DNA from: an uncultured Peptoniphilaceae bacterium
GTDB taxonomy: Bacteria; Bacillota; Clostridia; Tissierellales; Peptoniphilaceae
Length of the DNA: 64,000 bases
Assembly: GCA_943912255.1 (NCBI GenBank)
Contig: CALTTP010000002.1
Coordinates: 1 to 64,000, forward strand
Direction: 5' to 3'
The position numbers were made by a program, and so were the translations under genes. Of the stretch, positions 17,143 through 25,380 are shown piece after piece; the first letter of the stretch is position 1, and each line of letters starts with the position of its first letter. The notes below the pieces were generated by a model. That model saw nothing but the letters and a program-made list of their open reading frames with translations, was not told where the DNA came from and did no database searches.

Positions 17143-18651
17143 ATGAATAAAAAGAAATTGGGAGTCTCAATTGGTTTGGCTTCCGTTATTATGATTTCAG
17201 GAGTATCTTATACAAAGGAGAATTTAGCTGATATTGTTAAAGAGAATCCTGAAAGATATGTTGAACCTATTTCAACAGTAAAAAGAAACAAAATTAACTC
17301 AAATAATAGTAATGATTCTGCTATAAAAATTGCAGAAGAAAATAATTACTTAGAAAATTTAAAAGATCTTAGTGAGAATAAGAAAGAAGAACAATCAATT
17401 AAAACATATAGTGTTTCAGAAGAAAAAACTGAAGCGCCAGTTAAAAAGAATGAAACAACTGTTGCTAAAGAAAGTAATTCTGAAAATAGTTCTGAACTAA
17501 GTTCTACATCAAGTGAAAAACTTGTAAATTATGAACAAGATAAAGAAACTGTTGAAGTAGTCAAAGAAGATATTGTAGCAGAAAAAGAAGTTAATTCAGA
17601 TTCTGTAAAAGAGGATAATTCAAAAGAAGTTGAGGATAATAAAGAATCAGATGTTCCAGTAGTAGATGGAAATGAATTGGTGGCATCTGAGAAAGATATT
17701 ATCGCACCTACTGTAGAAATTGATGAATTAAAAATTATTGAATTACCAGTTAAGGGTTATATTACAAAAAATCTTAATGTAAGATCTTCTGCAAGAATAG
17801 GAGACAATATTATAGGATTGCTTCCTGTTGGTACTGAAGTTTCTGGAATTGAATCAAATGGTTGGATTAAGATTGATTTTAAGGGAAAACCTGCTTATAT
17901 AACCTATGAATACTTATCAAATTCTAAAGTTGTAGTTGAACAACCAAAAGAAGAACCTAAGGAAGAGCCAAAGGAAGAGCCGAAAGAAGAACCTAAGCAA
18001 GTAGTTGCTCAGGAAAATGTTAAAGGCTGGTTGACTTCAAACTTAAACTTAAGAGAAGGAAAGAGCACCGATACAAAAATTTTAACAGTAATTCCTAGGG
18101 GAACTGCAGTGTCTGGAACTTTAGATAGTGGATGGGTAAAAATCACTTATAAGAACTTTAATGGATACATTGCTAGATCTTTTATTTCTGATAAAGAGGT
18201 AAAAGTTAAAGCTCCTAAACCTGTGGAAACAACTAGCGCAGTAGGTAATAATCAAAATACAAATGGTTCTGGTACAATTGATAAAATTGTAAATGGAGCT
18301 TATGGATATTTAGGTTATAGATATGTATATGCCTCAGCTAATCCTAATGTAGGATTTGACTGTTCTGGACTTGTATACTATCTATACAAGACTCATGCAG
18401 GTGTAACTTTAAATAGAGGTTCTAGAGATCAAGCATCTAATGGTTATGCTATAAGTAGAAACAATCTGAAAGCAGGAGATTTATTATTCTTCGCTACCTC
18501 AGGTGGTTCAAGAATAAGCCATGTGGGAATTTATGTTGGCGGAGGTAAGATGATTCATGCATCAACTCCAGGTACAGGAGTTATCTTAACTGACATTAAC
18601 ACAAGTTACTACATCAATAACTATGTTACTGCTAGAAGAATTTTAGATTAA
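17143..18651 (+). CDS. Secreted NlpC/P60 peptidoglycan endopeptidase with two SH3b domains
   Basis: Predicted wall hydrolase cutting peptide stems. The 502-residue protein has a basic, hydrophobic N-terminal signal (KKKLGVSIGLASVIMISGVSY). A long Glu/Lys/Ser-rich low-complexity region runs to about 200. Then come SH3b domain 1 (about 203-259), four PKEE repeats (about 268-285), SH3b domain 2 (about 293-350) and a C-terminal NlpC/P60 domain with FDCSGL (Cys about 407), SHVGIYVG (His about 460) and IHAS (His about 472). The ATG at 17143 follows GGGAGG with a somewhat long ten-base spacer; TTG at 17125 would overlap that site. The upstream WalR boxes suggest control by the WalRK growth/cell-wall system. 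It appears monocistronic. Confidence 0.92.
   Translation: MNKKKLGVSIGLASVIMISGVSYTKENLADIVKENPERYVEPISTVKRNKINSNNSNDSAIKIAEENNYLENLKDLSENKKEEQSIKTYSVSEEKTEAPVKKNETTVAKESNSENSSELSSTSSEKLVNYEQDKETVEVVKEDIVAEKEVNSDSVKEDNSKEVEDNKESDVPVVDGNELVASEKDIIAPTVEIDELKIIELPVKGYITKNLNVRSSARIGDNIIGLLPVGTEVSGIESNGWIKIDFKGKPAYITYEYLSNSKVVVEQPKEEPKEEPKEEPKEEPKQVVAQENVKGWLTSNLNLREGKSTDTKILTVIPRGTAVSGTLDSGWVKITYKNFNGYIARSFISDKEVKVKAPKPVETTSAVGNNQNTNGSGTIDKIVNGAYGYLGYRYVYASANPNVGFDCSGLVYYLYKTHAGVTLNRGSRDQASNGYAISRNNLKAGDLLFFATSGGSRISHVGIYVGGGKMIHASTPGTGVILTDINTSYYINNYVTARRILD
17944..17991 (+). repeat. Four tandem 12-bp repeats coding PKEE
   Basis: Four consecutive units read Pro-Lys-Glu-Glu, with synonymous third-base differences between copies. 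They form the linker between the two SH3b domains. Such wall-spanning repeats often vary in copy number between strains; that is not testable from one sequence. Confidence 0.85.
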
Positions 18652-18668
18652 TTTAATTTATCATATTA

Positions 18669-18699
18669 GCAGATGTGAAATATTCACATCTGCTTTTTT
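18669..18699 (+). terminator. Intrinsic terminator after the NlpC/P60 gene
   Basis: A perfect 11-bp stem, GCAGATGTGAA (18669-18679) against TTCACATCTGC (18683-18693), has a three-base loop and is followed by six T residues. Confidence 0.92.
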
Positions 18700-18989
18700 A
18701 GTACCTAAATTTATAAAGTCATTTTGATTCTAAATTCTAAATAAGGATATTAGTTAGGTTAGTATCGTTTATTTAGGGTAATAATCTTTTAGTTATCAAT
18801 TTCATTGATACGACTTTACTGAAATCAAAGATTAACTTTTCACCTAAATTAGCAACATGATTAAAACTCTTATGAGAAAAGATTACTGTTAAATTGTTTA
18901 AAATATTTAACTTTTGTATCAAATTCTTTAGTTTTTGTAATTTTCGTGGATATTTTTTTATGTTAATGTTAAGATAAAGAGGGGTAAAT
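18700..18989. other. Intergenic region before comEA, no gene seen
   Basis: AT-rich spacer after the terminator. It contains a small inverted repeat, TATCAAT (18794-18800) and ATTGATA (18804-18810), of unknown meaning. I see no convincing -35/-10 pair for comEA, although a promoter must be present or transcription must read through. A minus-strand open frame crossing into comEA has no ribosome-binding site and is not considered a gene. Confidence 0.5.
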
Positions 18990-19574
18990 ATGATTAAAGC
19001 AAATAAAGATAAACTCATATTAATAATTTGTATACTACTAGCAGGTTTTTTTGGTTTTAAGAAATCATCTATTACAAATTCTAAACAAGATGAATTAAAC
19101 ACCTTACATATTGTCGATTCATCTAATGTTTCTGAGACTGATTTAATAACGGACATTTACATTCATATTGATGGAGAGGTAAATAAACCTGGCTTATATA
19201 AAGTAAAGAGCTCTAGCAGAATAAATGATGTGTTGACAATGGCTGGGGGAACTACTTCTATTGCAGATTTAAAAGATATAAACCTAGCAAAAAAAGTTGA
19301 AGATGAAATGAAAATTTTTATACCTTCTATTGAAGAAACTGTACAAGCTGATGAAGTTACACAGGTTAATGAAAGTTCCTCTAATAAAATAAATATTAAT
19401 ACTGCCGATAAAGATACTTTAAAGACTTTGCCTGGAATTGGAGATACAAGGGCTGAAGAGATTATTCGTTATAGAGAGACAAATAAATTTTCCAAGCCTG
19501 AGGATTTACAAAATATATCAGGCATAGGTTCTAAAACCTATGAAAAACTCAAAGATTTGATTTCGGTTAATTAG
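18990..19574 (+). CDS. comEA: ComEA-type DNA-binding competence protein
   Basis: Membrane-anchored DNA receptor of the transformation machinery that passes DNA to the ComEC channel, encoded at 30.3 kb. The 194-residue protein has one N-terminal membrane segment (LILIICILLAGFFGF, about residues 9-23), an SLBB/soluble-ligand-binding-type domain (IYIHIDGEVNKPGLYKV, about 56-112), and a C-terminal pair of helix-hairpin-helix motifs (LKTLPGIGDTRAEEI and LQNISGIGSKTYEKL). GAGGGG precedes the ATG. Here it is uncoupled from comEC, unlike in Bacillus, and lies 13 bases upstream of selD. It may also serve general extracellular DNA uptake. Confidence 0.9.
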   Translation: MIKANKDKLILIICILLAGFFGFKKSSITNSKQDELNTLHIVDSSNVSETDLITDIYIHIDGEVNKPGLYKVKSSSRINDVLTMAGGTTSIADLKDINLAKKVEDEMKIFIPSIEETVQADEVTQVNESSSNKININTADKDTLKTLPGIGDTRAEEIIRYRETNKFSKPEDLQNISGIGSKTYEKLKDLISVN

Positions 19575-19587
19575 ATTTGGAGGAATT

Positions 19588-20628
19588 ATGACAAATAAAG
19601 ACGTTAAATTAACAGATTATGCGAAAACTTCTGGGTGAGCAGCAAAATTTGGACCAGATGTCTTGGCGCAAGTTTTGCGTAAATTACCTAAAGAAAATAT
19701 TACTGATGAAAGACTTTTAGTTGGAATTGATACTTCAGATGATGCAGCTGTGTATAAACTAACTGATGATATAGCTTTAATTCAAACTTTGGACTTTTTT
19801 ACACCAATAGTGGACGATCCATATAATTATGGTAGAATTGCTGCTGCTAATAGTTTATCTGATGTGTATGCCATGGGAGGAGACCCACTTATTGCTTTAA
19901 ATATTGTATGCTTTCCAAATTGCTTGGATCCTGAAATACTATCTGAAATATTAAAGGGTGGTGCAGAAAAGGTTAAAGAAGCAAATTGTCTGCTAGTTGG
20001 AGGACATACAGTACAAGATGATGAGCCAAAATTTGGATTGTCCGTTACTGGAACTGTTCATCCAGATAAAGTCTGGGCTAATTCCAATTGTCAGACAGAC
20101 GATGTTTTAGTAATTACAAAACCTATTGGTACAGGTATATTAAATACCGCCTTTAAGGGTGGTGTGATAGACGATTCTTTAGAAAAGAATATCGTTAAAT
20201 ATATGTCTTTGCTAAATAAATATGCAAAAGATGTAGCTGTTAACTATCCAATAAATAGTTGTACGGATATAACAGGTTTTGGACTAGCAGGGCATCTATT
20301 GGAAATGGCAGAGGGAAGTAATAAGACTATCAATTTAGAATTTGATAAAATTCCTATAATTGATGGTACTTTGGATATGCTAAATATGGGACTTTTACCA
20401 GAAGGCGCTTATCAAAATAGGTCTTTTATAGGGGATAAAATAAAGATTTTAAATGACAATAAGAATATTGATGTGATATTTGATCCTCAAACCTCTGGTG
20501 GTCTACTCTTTAGTTTGCCAGAAAAAGAAGGTAAAGCGTTACTGAAGGATTTAGAAAAGAATAATATAGAATCAGCAATTATTGGAAATGTGAAGGAATT
20601 TAAGGATAATTCTTTATATTTAGTTTAA
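19588..20628 (+). CDS. selD: Selenide, water dikinase, itself a selenoprotein (UGA = Sec17)
   Basis: Makes selenophosphate from selenide and ATP, the selenium donor for selenocysteine and selenouridine. Read from the ATG at 19588 (GGAGG upstream) the protein is 346 residues with an in-frame TGA at 19636-19638. The context is Thr-Ser-Gly-UGA-Ala-Ala-Lys-Phe-Gly-Pro, exactly where SelD carries its catalytic Cys or Sec. Downstream motifs are intact: VGIDTSDDAAV, QTLDFFTPIVDDPYNYGRIAAANSLSDVYAMGG and DPQTSGGLL. A candidate SECIS hairpin follows. Starting at a codon after the TGA would remove the active site and the glycine-rich N-terminus. The gene implies SelA/SelB and a Sec tRNA elsewhere in the genome. 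Confidence 0.93.
19636..19680 (+). promoter_or_regulatory. Sec UGA codon and candidate bacterial SECIS hairpin in selD
   Basis: After the UGA (19636-19638) the mRNA can form CGCAA (19667-19671) paired with TTGCG (19675-19679), extended by a G-U pair (19666, 19680), with a three-base GUU loop. The loop G lies 33 bases after the UGA. Bacterial SECIS elements are small hairpins with an apical-loop G at about this distance, so position and form fit. The fold is my estimate by eye. Confidence 0.6.
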
Positions 20629-20645
20629 CTATGAAGAGGTGACTT

Positions 20646-21353
20646 ATGGAGATAAAGATTTTAATCTCTTTTCCCGAATCAAATTATAAAGAGGAGATAC
20701 TCTACAATTTCGCTGAGGATACCAATTATACAATAACTACTAGTGAATCAGTAAAGGACACTTTAAAAAAATTCCAAAATAAAGATTTTGATATTGTTTT
20801 ATTAGATATGAAATATGAAGATGGGAATGGTCTTGATTTAAAGAAGAAGATGAACGACACTAGGGATGTTCCTACTATCTTTGTTACAAATGTAAATGAT
20901 GATATCCAAAAGGTTTTAGCTTTGGAATATGGAGGAGATGACTACTTGGTCTATCCCTTTAATATATTAGAACTTAAAGCTAGAATTAGAGCGGTACTGA
21001 GGAGAACAAATAAAAAGCTAGATGGTTCTGATGAAAATCTTGAAAAGGAAAATTTGATAACTTTTGATAATTACGAATTTAATGTTGTAGGTCGAAAAGT
21101 TAAAATTAATGGAGAAGATACGGATTTAACTGGTAAAGAATTTGATATTCTCTTTATTTTAGTATCCAACCCAGGAATTGTGTATTCTAGAGTTGATATA
21201 GCTAAGGAGATTTGGGGAAATAGCTATGAAGGACATCTAAGAACTGTAGATGTTCACATTAAAAGGCTTAGAGAAAAGATTGATGATATTCAAGGTCATA
21301 TTATAAGAACAAAGTGGGGCAAAGGGTATTACTTTGGAAAGCTGGAGGAATAG
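20646..21353 (+). CDS. Orphan OmpR-family response regulator with atypical receiver
   Basis: 235 residues: an N-terminal receiver-like domain (about 1-120) and a C-terminal winged-helix DNA-binding domain (about 135-232; LTGKEFDILFILVSNPG, VDVHIKRLREKI, TKWGKGYYF). The presumed phospho-acceptor Asp54 (VLLD) and Thr81 are present. However, the acidic pair that normally follows the first strand is absent (ILISFPES), and the invariant Lys of the K-P motif is Tyr103 (DDYLVYPF). This pattern is seen in regulators that work without ordinary phosphorylation. No histidine kinase gene is adjacent. It lies 17 bases after selD and is closely followed by a cyclophilin gene; its targets are unknown. Confidence 0.88.
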   Translation: MEIKILISFPESNYKEEILYNFAEDTNYTITTSESVKDTLKKFQNKDFDIVLLDMKYEDGNGLDLKKKMNDTRDVPTIFVTNVNDDIQKVLALEYGGDDYLVYPFNILELKARIRAVLRRTNKKLDGSDENLEKENLITFDNYEFNVVGRKVKINGEDTDLTGKEFDILFILVSNPGIVYSRVDIAKEIWGNSYEGHLRTVDVHIKRLREKIDDIQGHIIRTKWGKGYYFGKLEE

Positions 21354-21355
21354 TT

Positions 21356-21952
21356 ATGACATTACGACAATTTGATAATAACAATGAAAATAATGTTAAA
21401 GCTTTAATCAAGACTAATAGAGGAGATATTTCAGTTATTTTATTTCCTGATTTAGCTCCTAAGACTGTAGAAAACTTTGTAACTCTATCTAAGAAAGGAT
21501 ACTATGATGGAGTGATTTTTCACAGAGTTATACATGATTTTATGATACAAACTGGAGATCCTTCTGGAACTGGAATGGGAGGAGAAAGTATATGGGGAAA
21601 AGATTTTGAAGATGAATTCTCCCCAGATATAAGAAATTATCGGGGAGCTTTATCAATGGCTAATCGTGGACCGAACACAAACTCCAGTCAATTTTTCATT
21701 GTAACAAAAAGAGAAGTGGAAGAAGAGTTTTTAAAACAGTTAAAAGATAGCAACCAAACCCTATTTCCTGAAGAAATCATAGAAAACTATGAAGAATTTG
21801 GAGGAACTTTTTGGCTAGATTTTAAACATACGGTCTTTGGTCAAGTTTTGGATGGTATGGAAGTTGTAGAACTAATAGAAGGAACAGCTACAGACACCCT
21901 TGATAAACCAGTGGAAGATTGTAAAATTCTAAAAATTGAAATATTAGATTAA
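21356..21952 (+). CDS. Cyclophilin-type peptidyl-prolyl cis-trans isomerase
   Basis: Catalyses proline isomerisation in protein folding. The 198-residue protein has the cyclophilin core: VKALIKTNRGDISVILFPDLAPKTVENFV, YYDGVIFHRVIHDFMIQTGDPSGTGMGG, GALSMANRGPNTNSSQFFIV and HTVFGQVLDGMEVVE. No signal peptide is visible, so it is probably cytoplasmic. It carries an insertion of about 30 residues (EEEFLKQLKDSNQTLFPEEII...) before the HTVFG segment. The ATG at 21356 follows CTGGAGG and lies two bases after the response-regulator stop, so the two genes are likely co-translated. Confidence 0.93.
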   Translation: MTLRQFDNNNENNVKALIKTNRGDISVILFPDLAPKTVENFVTLSKKGYYDGVIFHRVIHDFMIQTGDPSGTGMGGESIWGKDFEDEFSPDIRNYRGALSMANRGPNTNSSQFFIVTKREVEEEFLKQLKDSNQTLFPEEIIENYEEFGGTFWLDFKHTVFGQVLDGMEVVELIEGTATDTLDKPVEDCKILKIEILD

Positions 21953-22177
21953 TTAAAACTGTTAGCTTAGATGCTAGTTTGCAGTGATATATTAATATGT
22001 GATAGACTATTCATATCCAATATAACCTCCTTATTTAATTGTGCATGTGATAATCATAATTATACGTCAAGGAGGTTTTTTGGTGCTTCAAAATAAATCT
22101 TTCATCTTCTACCTGCATAGTAGGAGTTTTATTGTTTTGCTTACTTCAATCACCTAACACAAATAAGATTACAATAC
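21953..22177. other. Intergenic region after the cyclophilin gene
   Basis: It holds a 9-bp inverted repeat with a long loop (22024-22081) and a 25-codon open frame with a strong Shine-Dalgarno inside the right arm (22080-22157; TTG or GTG start, hydrophobic C-terminal half). Nothing here resembles a known RNA or protein family. The region ends at the 15-bp terminator hairpin. Confidence 0.5.
22024..22081 (+). terminator. Terminator-like hairpin with a 36-base loop
   Basis: AACCTCCTT (22024-22032) is the exact complement of AAGGAGGTT (22069-22077), and T residues continue to 22081. The loop can itself fold a short hairpin, ATAAT against ATTAT. It could terminate the selD-cyclophilin unit. Because the right arm is also a perfect Shine-Dalgarno sequence, a translational control role is an alternative. 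Confidence 0.5.
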
Positions 22178-22213
22178 AAAAGCTTCAAATTCCAGAGCGA
22201 ATTTGAAGCTTTT
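22178..22213. terminator. Bidirectional terminator between the cyclophilin gene and rodA
   Basis: A perfect 15-bp stem (22178-22192 with 22199-22213) has a six-base loop. Each strand ends its right arm in TTTT. It lies between the convergent cyclophilin (+) and rodA (-) genes, about 60 bases from the rodA stop. Confidence 0.8.
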
Positions 22214-22270
22214 CCTTTGTCTATAATGTGACTTTTTACATTGATTTTAAAGCTGTTAAGGCCTTGGGTT

Positions 22271-23377
22271 CTATTCAAAAGATAAAGCTTCTTTTTGAAT
22301 GGATACTGAAAAAATTAGACCTATGGCTATTAGATTGATCAACTGGAAAGTACCTCCGTAGCTAAAGAATGGTAGAGGTATACCAGTAACAGGCATTACC
22401 CCTAGGGTCATGCCGATATTTTCAAATATATGGAATAGAAACATAGCTGCTAATCCCATAATTACCAATTTAGAAAAACTATCTTTTCTACTATCAGCTA
22501 ATTTGATGAATCTATATAAGAGAGATCCATATAGTCCTATGACTATAATGCCTCCAACAAATCCAAATTCTTCTACTAATACGGGAAAGATATAATCAGT
22601 TTGTTTTTCCGGTATAAAATTAAATTGGCCTTGGGTACCTTTTAAGTAACCTTTACCAAAGAATTTTCCAGAACCTATGGCAATTCTTCCTTGTAATGCC
22701 TGGTAACTAGAGTCGGACATATCGTGCTCTGGGTTTAAAAATGTCAGAATTCTTTTCTTTTGAAAAGGCTCTAATTGGCTATATACAATAGGAGAAGAAA
22801 TTATTCCAACTCCAAGAGCAGCAAAAAAGTATTTTAAGTCAAGTCCAGCAATAAATAGCATTATAATAATTATAAAAACAAAAACCAATGCTGTTCCCAT
22901 ATCAGGTTGTCCTAATATCAGTAGTACTGGCAGGCCTGCAAAGGCAAGGATTTTAAGTAGGGTTTTTGGTTTACTAATATTTTTTTGATTTATTTCCAAA
23001 TATCTTGCAAAGGATAGTATAAATCCAAGTTTTACTATCTCTGCAGGCTGAAATCTAAAAGAACCAATTACAATCCAGCTATTAGAACCCCATTGCTCTC
23101 TTCCTGTACCAAATACTAACACTAGTAATAGTAGAATATTTCCTATGATATAAATAGGCATGTAAGATTTTTTAATAAAATCCATATCGATACACACTAT
23201 TATGATAATAGCAATAAAGCCAATAATAGTAGCTATAATTTGTGACAAAATAGTTTTATTACTCAAACTTCTTGTAGCACTATAAAGCACTATAAGACCG
23301 AAAAGAATTAGGGCTAATAGTATTATAAATAGCTTAGCATCAAGTTTACCTAAGTTTTTTTTACGTATATTAAACAT
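22271..23377 (-). CDS. rodA: Rod-shape SEDS peptidoglycan glycosyltransferase
   Basis: Polytopic membrane glycosyltransferase that polymerises lipid II with a class B PBP during elongation or division. The 368-residue protein has about ten hydrophobic segments and SEDS-family signatures: SYQALQGRIAIGSGKFFGKGYLKGTQGQFNFIPEKQTDYIF and the C-terminal GMTLGVMPVTGIPLPFFSYGG. The KGTQ and IPEKQTD forms favour RodA over FtsW. The start at 23377 (MFNIRKKNLGK) follows AGGTGA on the minus strand; a longer in-frame extension upstream lacks family similarity. It stands alone, transcribed away from nfo. Cognate PBP2 is not in the window. Confidence 0.92.
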   Translation of the reverse strand: MFNIRKKNLGKLDAKLFIILLALILFGLIVLYSATRSLSNKTILSQIIATIIGFIAIIIIVCIDMDFIKKSYMPIYIIGNILLLLVLVFGTGREQWGSNSWIVIGSFRFQPAEIVKLGFILSFARYLEINQKNISKPKTLLKILAFAGLPVLLILGQPDMGTALVFVFIIIIMLFIAGLDLKYFFAALGVGIISSPIVYSQLEPFQKKRILTFLNPEHDMSDSSYQALQGRIAIGSGKFFGKGYLKGTQGQFNFIPEKQTDYIFPVLVEEFGFVGGIIVIGLYGSLLYRFIKLADSRKDSFSKLVIMGLAAMFLFHIFENIGMTLGVMPVTGIPLPFFSYGGTFQLINLIAIGLIFSVSIQKEALSFE

Positions 23378-23449
23378 GAAATCACCTGGTGTAATTATAC
23401 CACAGAATTTACAATTTATGTTTATGCTATAATAATAATGAGGTGTATT
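23378..23449. promoter_or_regulatory. Divergent promoter region of rodA and nfo
   Basis: TATAAT occurs on the plus strand at 23428-23433, about 16 bases before the nfo ATG, and on the minus strand at 23399-23394, about 17 bases before the rodA ATG. Neither has a clear TTGACA at 17 bases, so the -35 elements are weak or differently spaced. Confidence 0.5.
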
Positions 23450-24277
23450 ATGGAAATAGGTTTTCATGTTTCAACAAGTAAAGGATATCCAAATGCATTA
23501 TTAATTGCTAAAAATATTGGAGCTACTACTTTTCAATTCTTTCCAAGTAATCCTAGGGGGAATGGACGTAGAGATATTCCTGAAAGTGAAATTGTTGATT
23601 TTCAAGATTTGAGAAGAAAAAATAATTTTATAACTTTAGTAAGTCATGCTCCATATATCATTAATTTAGCTTCAGATAAAAGTCATGTAGTAGAAAACGG
23701 ACTAGAAATTCTAAAAAAAGATTTTGAAAGATTAAATATGTTAAAAGTTGATAGATACGTATTACATCCTGGTAACCATGTGGGCCAAGGGATAGATAAG
23801 GGCTTAAATCTAATAGCTAATCATTTAAATGAATTGTTAAATGAAAACTATAGCTTTTATTTATGTTTAGAAACAATGTCTGGAATGGGAACAGAAATTG
23901 GAAGTAAGTTTGAAGAACTTGCTTATTTAATAGAAAAAATAAACTATCCAAATATTGGAGTTTGCTTAGATACATGTCATATATACAGTGCTGGATATGA
24001 CATAAAAAATGACTATGATAATGTTATAAAAGATTTTGATAAGGTAATTGGATTGGATAAGCTTAAAGTTATCCATTTTAATGATACTTTAAAGGAATTA
24101 GGTTCTAATAAGGATAGGCATTGTCCCATTGGTGAAGGGAACCTAGGTTTAAAAACCTTTAAAAATTTCTTGATTGATGAAAGATTGAAAAATATTCCTG
24201 TTATTTTAGAGACTCCAAATGATATAAAAGGATATGAAAAAGAAATTAAATTATTGAAGGGTTTAAAATATGAGTAA
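23450..24277 (+). CDS. nfo: Endonuclease IV (AP endonuclease)
   Basis: Cuts DNA at abasic sites and removes 3' blocking groups in base excision repair. The 275-residue TIM-barrel protein shows the three-zinc AP endonuclease 2 motifs: GFHVSTSKG at the start, SHAPYIINLAS, VLHPGNHVG, CLETMSGMGTEIGS, CLDTCHIYSAGYD and HFNDTLKELGSNKDRH...GEGNLG. The ATG at 23450 has AGGTG at the right distance. It overlaps nth by eight bases, giving an AP-lyase/AP-endonuclease pair in one transcript. Confidence 0.96.
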   Translation: MEIGFHVSTSKGYPNALLIAKNIGATTFQFFPSNPRGNGRRDIPESEIVDFQDLRRKNNFITLVSHAPYIINLASDKSHVVENGLEILKKDFERLNMLKVDRYVLHPGNHVGQGIDKGLNLIANHLNELLNENYSFYLCLETMSGMGTEIGSKFEELAYLIEKINYPNIGVCLDTCHIYSAGYDIKNDYDNVIKDFDKVIGLDKLKVIHFNDTLKELGSNKDRHCPIGEGNLGLKTFKNFLIDERLKNIPVILETPNDIKGYEKEIKLLKGLKYE

Positions 24278-24923
24278 ACATTTAAAAATTTCAGAAATTT
24301 CAGAGGTGTTGGATATACTGGAAGAGGAATTTCCCGATGCAAAGGCGGAGTTGAATTATACTACTCCCTTTGAATTGTTAATAGCCACCATTCTTTCAGC
24401 TCAATGTACAGATGTTAGAGTTAATCTAACTACAGATGTATTATTTAAAAAATACAATACTCCTGAAAAAATTCTTCAACTATCAGTTGAAGAATTGGGA
24501 GAATATATCAAGAGTTGTGGATTTTACAATACTAAAAGTAAAAATATACTTTTGACTAGTGAAATCTTAGTTAAGGAATATGATTCAAAGGTACCTAACA
24601 CAATGAAAGAACTTGTAAAGCTTCCAGGGGTAGGTCGAAAAACAGCTAATGTAGTACTTTCCAATGCCTTTGGAGTGCCATCTATTGCCGTGGATACCCA
24701 TGTGTTTAGGGTGTCTAATAGAATTGGTATTGCCAATGGGAAAGATGTGGAAGAAACTGAAAAACAGCTTAGAAGAAGAATAGATAGAAGTAGATGGAGT
24801 AAAAGCCATCATGTATTGATATTTCATGGAAGAAGAATTTGCAAGGCTAGAAATCCACTTTGTGCTTCCTGTCCAGTAAATTCCTACTGTCTATACTATA
24901 AAGGTGGAAAAAAGAATGTATAA
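24270..24923 (+). CDS. nth: Endonuclease III
   Basis: DNA glycosylase/AP lyase that removes oxidised pyrimidines. The 217-residue protein has the helix-hairpin-helix LPGVGRKTANVVL (catalytic Lys in GRKTAN), catalytic Asp in VDTHVFRVSNR, and a C-terminal 4Fe-4S motif with spacing C-x6-C-x2-C-x5-C (CKARNPLCASCPVNSYC). It is coupled to nfo upstream and overlaps trmL downstream by eight bases. Confidence 0.97.
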   Translation: MSKHLKISEISEVLDILEEEFPDAKAELNYTTPFELLIATILSAQCTDVRVNLTTDVLFKKYNTPEKILQLSVEELGEYIKSCGFYNTKSKNILLTSEILVKEYDSKVPNTMKELVKLPGVGRKTANVVLSNAFGVPSIAVDTHVFRVSNRIGIANGKDVEETEKQLRRRIDRSRWSKSHHVLIFHGRRICKARNPLCASCPVNSYCLYYKGGKKNV

Positions 24924-25380
24924 TATCGTTTTATTAGAGCCGGAAAAGCCAACTAATACAGGTAATATAGGTAGAACATGTTATCTAACAGAATGTAGAT
25001 TACATTTGATTAGACCATTTAAATTTAAAATGGACGATAAAACATTGAGAAGAACGGGACTGGATTATTGGAAAGATGTGGATTTGGTTATCTATGACGA
25101 CTATGAAGATTTTTTAGAAAAAAATCCAAATATCAATATTTACTATGCCACAACAAAAGCTCAGAGGTTCTATACTGAAGTAGAATTTAAAGTCAATGAT
25201 TTTATAATGTTTGGTAAGGAATCTGCTGGCATACCCGAGAGTATCCTCAATGCAAATAGGGAAAAATGCATTAAGATTCCCATGACGAAAAAAATGAAAA
25301 GATCTTTAAATCTATCTAATTCTGTATCTATAATTTTATATGAAGCTTTAAGGCAGGAAAATTTTTTGAATTTAGGATAA
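24916..25380 (+). CDS. trmL: tRNA (cytidine/uridine-34-2'-O)-methyltransferase
   Basis: SPOUT-class enzyme that methylates the wobble ribose of certain leucine tRNAs. The 154-residue length is exact for the family. Motifs seen: NIVLLEPEKPTNTGNIGRTC at the start, MFGKESAGIPE near residues 100-110, and the knot-closing IPMTKKMKRSLNLSNSVSIILYEALRQ. The ATG at 24916, behind AAGGTGG, is preferred to an upstream in-frame ATG that lies within nth. Confidence 0.95.
   Translation: MYNIVLLEPEKPTNTGNIGRTCYLTECRLHLIRPFKFKMDDKTLRRTGLDYWKDVDLVIYDDYEDFLEKNPNINIYYATTKAQRFYTEVEFKVNDFIMFGKESAGIPESILNANREKCIKIPMTKKMKRSLNLSNSVSIILYEALRQENFLNLG

Noticed and set aside
18773..19156. 127-codon minus-strand open frame between the NlpC/P60 gene and comEA
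   Set aside because: Overlaps the comEA N-terminus, lacks a ribosome site, and its sequence has no recognisable domain.
19588..19662. selD as a pseudogene or with a start after the stop codon
   Set aside because: The TGA falls exactly on the active-site Cys/Sec position, the frame is otherwise intact, and a hairpin follows. Selenocysteine is the simpler reading.
22410..22595. 61-codon plus-strand open frame within rodA
   Set aside because: Antisense to conserved SEDS motifs and without a ribosome site.
24585..24827. Minus-strand open frames inside nth
   Set aside because: They cover the HhH and catalytic codons of nth; no independent evidence.
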